Origin: Monarcha castaneiventris obscurior
Taxonomy: Eukaryota; Chordata; Aves; Passeriformes; Monarchidae
DNA length: 64,000 bases
Direction of reading: 5' to 3'
Assembly (NCBI GenBank): GCA_026261815.1
Contig: JAMPIT010000848.1
Coordinates: forward strand, 3,410,001 to 3,474,000
Both the position numbers and the translations under genes were made by a program. Shown piece after piece: positions 60,690 through 64,000 of this stretch. Each line of letters opens with the position of its first letter. Position 1 is the first letter of the stretch. The notes beneath the pieces are model-generated. The model was not told where the DNA came from. It ran no database searches and saw only the letters and a program-made list of their open reading frames with translations.

Positions 60690-63550
60690 AAAGCTCTGTC
60701 TCGCTAATTGCACAAGAGGCTCCTTTGCTGTGATGAAAAACATCTGCCAGCATTTAGAGCAGACTCCAATGTGCATTTGCACTGTGCTCAGTCTTGTAAA
60801 TGCATGGGGACACGGAGTGGAGGAACTTGGTTTGTTGGGTGAGGAATTTGTACAGGGAAAATTGGGTGGTGGGAGCTCGGGGAGAGCTCTGATCCATTGT
60901 CCACTCTGCCTAAGGCCTACTACCTCTGTTAGAGCCATGTATGATCAATGACAGACTCGTCACCTCTCCAAATTTGTCTCCATGGACTTTCTCCATTCCA
61001 CATGCAAAAGAAAGATTATTCCCACTCGTAGTAAATCTTCAGATGGAACAGTCTACGATCCTTTAAGAAGGATCCTCTATTTCACAGAGCAGTAAAGCTG
61101 AATTTGATTAGAAGCTTAGCAGGAAAAGCAGCGTCACAAACAAGTGGACCCTAAACTAACTGGTACCTTTGTATTGACTTCAGTGAGCCCTGGGCAGCAC
61201 CTAAGGTATAAATAGATGAATTTTGATACCTCTTTAGCATTAAAACATGGGATGAGTGACTGACTACCAGAAAAATGAATGAACTGAAAAAAATTCCTCC
61301 ACCAACCAAAAATAATTGACAGCTAATGAAGTATTTCCAGTGAATGAAAATACAAATTATATGAGAGCTATCCAAGCTGCTACAACTGAAATGCCTTTCT
61401 GCCCTCATTACTTGTGTCCCCACTTTGACAGCTGTTATCACTTAAAAGGATGTGCTTCAGGTCACAGCTGCTATCAGCAGGACACTCTTTAGCCATACCT
61501 GCTTGACAGGCCTGCAAAACTGTAAGGGATTTGCTATAGGGTTGGTGATCTGAGTCTTTAAAATTTAATCATAATTGGTTTTCTGTATCAGTGTCTTAGC
61601 TATGCAGAACTGTAGATTTTGCATTTCAAATCATGGTAAAAGTCTATTCCTAGCATGCAAAAATAAAAATAATCTTGGTAATCAGAAGCTTGTCAAAGGG
61701 GAGATACTGACTGTGCATTTGATTTGTCTGCTGAGACAATAGACATTGTGTTTTAGAGCTGCACCACTCTGGATGTAACATCTACTGGTGTAACTGGCTG
61801 AGCTGTGCTCCTGCTGCTCCACTCCTGCCCTGGGCTTGCAGCAGGGACCTGTGAACTCCTTTAACCGTGGACAAGGGAGAAGGGAACCATGAGATTCCAC
61901 ACGCAGGGTTAAGAGCCCATGTTAGGCAGGATTTGACCCTTGGTTTGAAGTGGTTGGAGACATAGAGGCTGTTTTAGCTCAAAGCTTCTCACCAGGGGAA
62001 AAAAGCAGAGAAGAGAATGGTAGTATGAAGCATTTGGGTGGTTGATAAGTGTAAAAGATGATCCTGTACAAGTGTTTTGGAAAAGCTCAGTGTAGGCATC
62101 TCTAGTGTCCACGTGAAGAAGAGAGAGGAGATGTAGGTGGAGGAAATGGGCAGCAACAAACCAGTTTTAAAATCTAAAACAATGGGTTCCCTATGAAAAG
62201 CCAGAAGCTTTTATTTTTCATGGTTTCTTAAAAAATAGATGGCTCAGAATGAGGCAAAAAAGATCTGTTCTGGACTCACTCGGCCACAAGGCACCATCGA
62301 TTCCTACCTTCAATGCACACCGGTGTCAAAGCCAGTTTGTCAATCCACCACTATCAGCACACTCGCTTTGAGAGACAAATGAAAAAAGCCCAGTGAAACC
62401 TCCTGATCTGCTGCTTGTCTGGGCTATTAGCAGCTCCAGAGCTGAACCTCCTAAGGTCTGAGATGTCGATGGGAGTTAAATGTTTGGATCAAGGACATGA
62501 TATGACCCAGATAAATTTAAGACAGAAAGGTAGATCAAAATGTGGGTCAGGCAGTCGTTAGTGTTTCTTTAAAGATGATAGAGGAATGGTTTTTAACACT
62601 TCCGAGGAGTTTTGTTGATGTTCTTATGTGCGCTCTTTGTTTAAAAAAATAAATACATTTTTCATGCCTTCAAAATTCCAAGCTGCAGAAAATTTCCTCT
62701 TGTGATGAGAAGCATTCAAAACAAAAACATGTGGCCTGATTTGTCTTTTATAGAAATCAAAGGCTGTATTCTAAAGAGACTTCCTTTACCACACAAATGT
62801 AGCAGATGTTTTTTAAGATTATAGCTGCACAAGCAATCTACAGTTTGAATCTCAGAAGCATTTAAAGTTTTTTTTAGAGGAAGAGTTTTTGTGTTATACT
62901 GTGATAAACTGCAAGTGAGTGTGAAAGGGATTGTCTAAGACAGGTAATTAAGGTGACAGTGTACAGTAAATTTGGCCAGCATTGTTTTCATTCAGGAAAA
63001 TAAAGTTAAAAATGATCAGACCATCCCAGGCTAATGTTTTGCTAGTGGGTTAATTAAAACACATTTTCAATGCCAAAGGTGAAGAGATTAGATCTATGGT
63101 AAAAGCAGCCCAACAAAACAATACAGCCAAAAGTGTGTATTTGCATATGTGTTGTTAATAGGACGTGATGTTGTTTCCACTGTTGTTGTCCCCAGTGAAG
63201 CTCTGCTGTGTGCACTGGAGCCAAGGGCTGGGCTGGGGACGTGGCTGATCCTGTGGAGGTGCACCAAGAGGATTCATCAGTGTGTTCCAAGTTGCTTGGT
63301 CAAGCTTCAAGCAGAAATGTCAGGTCTTAATCCTGCTTTCTTATTCATAATGTTCTTTTCCCTAACTGTGAAAGCTCCTGCAGCTCCTGAACATGACCAT
63401 CTCAGGGGGCTGTGAACCTTGGTCACCTGTGGGACACTTCTGACATTGGCTCCTGAAGCATTCTGAAATGGACGTAAACCATGTCTGCAAACTTTTTATT
63501 AGATCTAAAGAGTACTGGCCACTGCAAAGTCTAGTGAGACTGCTGAAAAA

Positions 63551-63645
63551 TAAAATAAAATAAAATAAAATAAAATAAAATAAAATAAAATAAAATAAAA
63601 TAAAATAAAATAAAATAAAATAAAATAAAATAAAATAAAATAAAA
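63551..63645. repeat. (TAAAA)19 pentanucleotide microsatellite
   Basis: Nineteen perfect TAAAA units span 95 bp, followed by an A-rich degenerate stretch to about 63680. On the minus strand two frames read through as Phe-Tyr-Phe-Ile-Leu repeats, which creates the spurious open frames at 63362-63766 and 63505-63717. Bird CR1 copies do not end in poly-A, so this is more likely slippage expansion than a retrotransposon tail. The perfect array suggests length polymorphism. Confidence 0.97.
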
Positions 63646-64000
63646 CAAACCACCAAACAAATAAATTATAAATAAATAAACAGGCAGGAAAAGATGAGAA
63701 GTGAAAAGACAGATCAAGTGAGGGGGAAGCCCTAAGAGGCAGTGTGTGTTTCAACATCCAGAGCACTCTGCAGCAATCAGCTGCATGGGCTGTTGCTGGG
63801 TGGTAACACTGAGCAAATTCAGCCAGGGCACATGAACCCTGCTGTGCTCACTGTTGCGTGTGCCTGGGGCACAGGGACAGTCCTGGCTGTTTGCTTTAAC
63901 ATCACCATCAACTCCAGCCTCGACAGAAAAGAAACTGCTTGGTCACTAGCCGGGGAGGTGGAGAGACTTTGAGAGACTTTAAGCCAGAATTAGATATCAC
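63646..64000. other. non-coding DNA at the window edge
   Basis: It begins with A-rich degenerate sequence, then ordinary mixed-composition DNA. A 10-bp direct repeat GAGAGACTTT occurs twice in tandem at 63961-63980. No gene is recognised, and any feature continuing beyond 64000 is not visible. Confidence 0.7.

Larger units (their letters stand above)
55975..63550. other. non-coding DNA, no gene recognised
   Basis: No coding exon or RNA gene is supportable. A GC-rich patch at about 57600-58160 carries overlapping frames on both strands without recognisable domains; its CpGs are more frequent than elsewhere but it does not look like a promoter-type island. AT-rich stretches lie at 56500-56720 and 62630-63060. 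Small items are an A8T8 palindrome and an enhancer-like block, annotated separately. Confidence 0.65.

Noticed and set aside
63362..63766. 134-codon minus-strand frame with a long Phe/Tyr/Ile/Leu repeat that looks like a membrane segment.
   Set aside because: This is an artefact of the TAAAA microsatellite.
1..64000. CRISPR array, operon, toxin-antitoxin or phage module.
   Set aside because: No spaced direct repeats, no ribosome-binding-site-led gene strings, and the CR1 tails identify vertebrate (avian) DNA.

Overview
This window looks like non-coding nuclear DNA from a bird. The clearest evidence is two fragments that end in the tandem ATTCTATG tail typical of avian CR1 LINE 3' ends (22855-22988 and 55885-55974, both on the + strand). 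General texture agrees: long A/T homopolymers, perfect microsatellites, scattered CpG, and stop codons in every frame. Nothing suggests bacterial, plasmid, phage or organellar DNA. I cannot name the species or the locus.

I found no protein-coding gene or exon I can defend, and no tRNA, rRNA or other RNA gene. The open frames are short (the longest are about 170 codons), overlap on both strands, and lack recognisable domains. Several exist only because a simple repeat reads through without stops. The window is best read as an intergenic gene desert or the inside of a large intron.

Layout. 1-19.7 kb is unique-looking DNA that alternates AT-rich and moderately GC-rich stretches. It holds a four-unit heat-shock element (4597-4614), a tandem CACGTG pair (5080-5092), a perfect 11-bp hairpin (7017-7044), an 18-bp tandem duplication (11081-11116) and a CTCF-like site (17333-17346). 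19.7-30 kb holds a perfect CATC microsatellite (19727-19808), the first CR1 tail, an unidentified ~100-bp sequence family present twice (25976-26075 and 29238-29335), and AT-rich blocks that resemble conserved enhancers. 30-47 kb is mostly featureless, with a TAATTA homeodomain-site cluster at 41729-41870 and a T24 run. 47-56 kb has T25 and A28 runs, a T10A8 palindrome, two enhancer-like blocks (49.1-49.8 kb) and the second CR1 tail. 56-64 kb ends with 19 perfect TAAAA units (63551-63645).

No genes can be shown working together here. If the window has a function it is probably regulatory, and that rests on motif inference only. I did not find an undescribed multi-gene system. The items most worth a second look are the heat-shock element, the two-copy unidentified family, and the homeodomain-site cluster.
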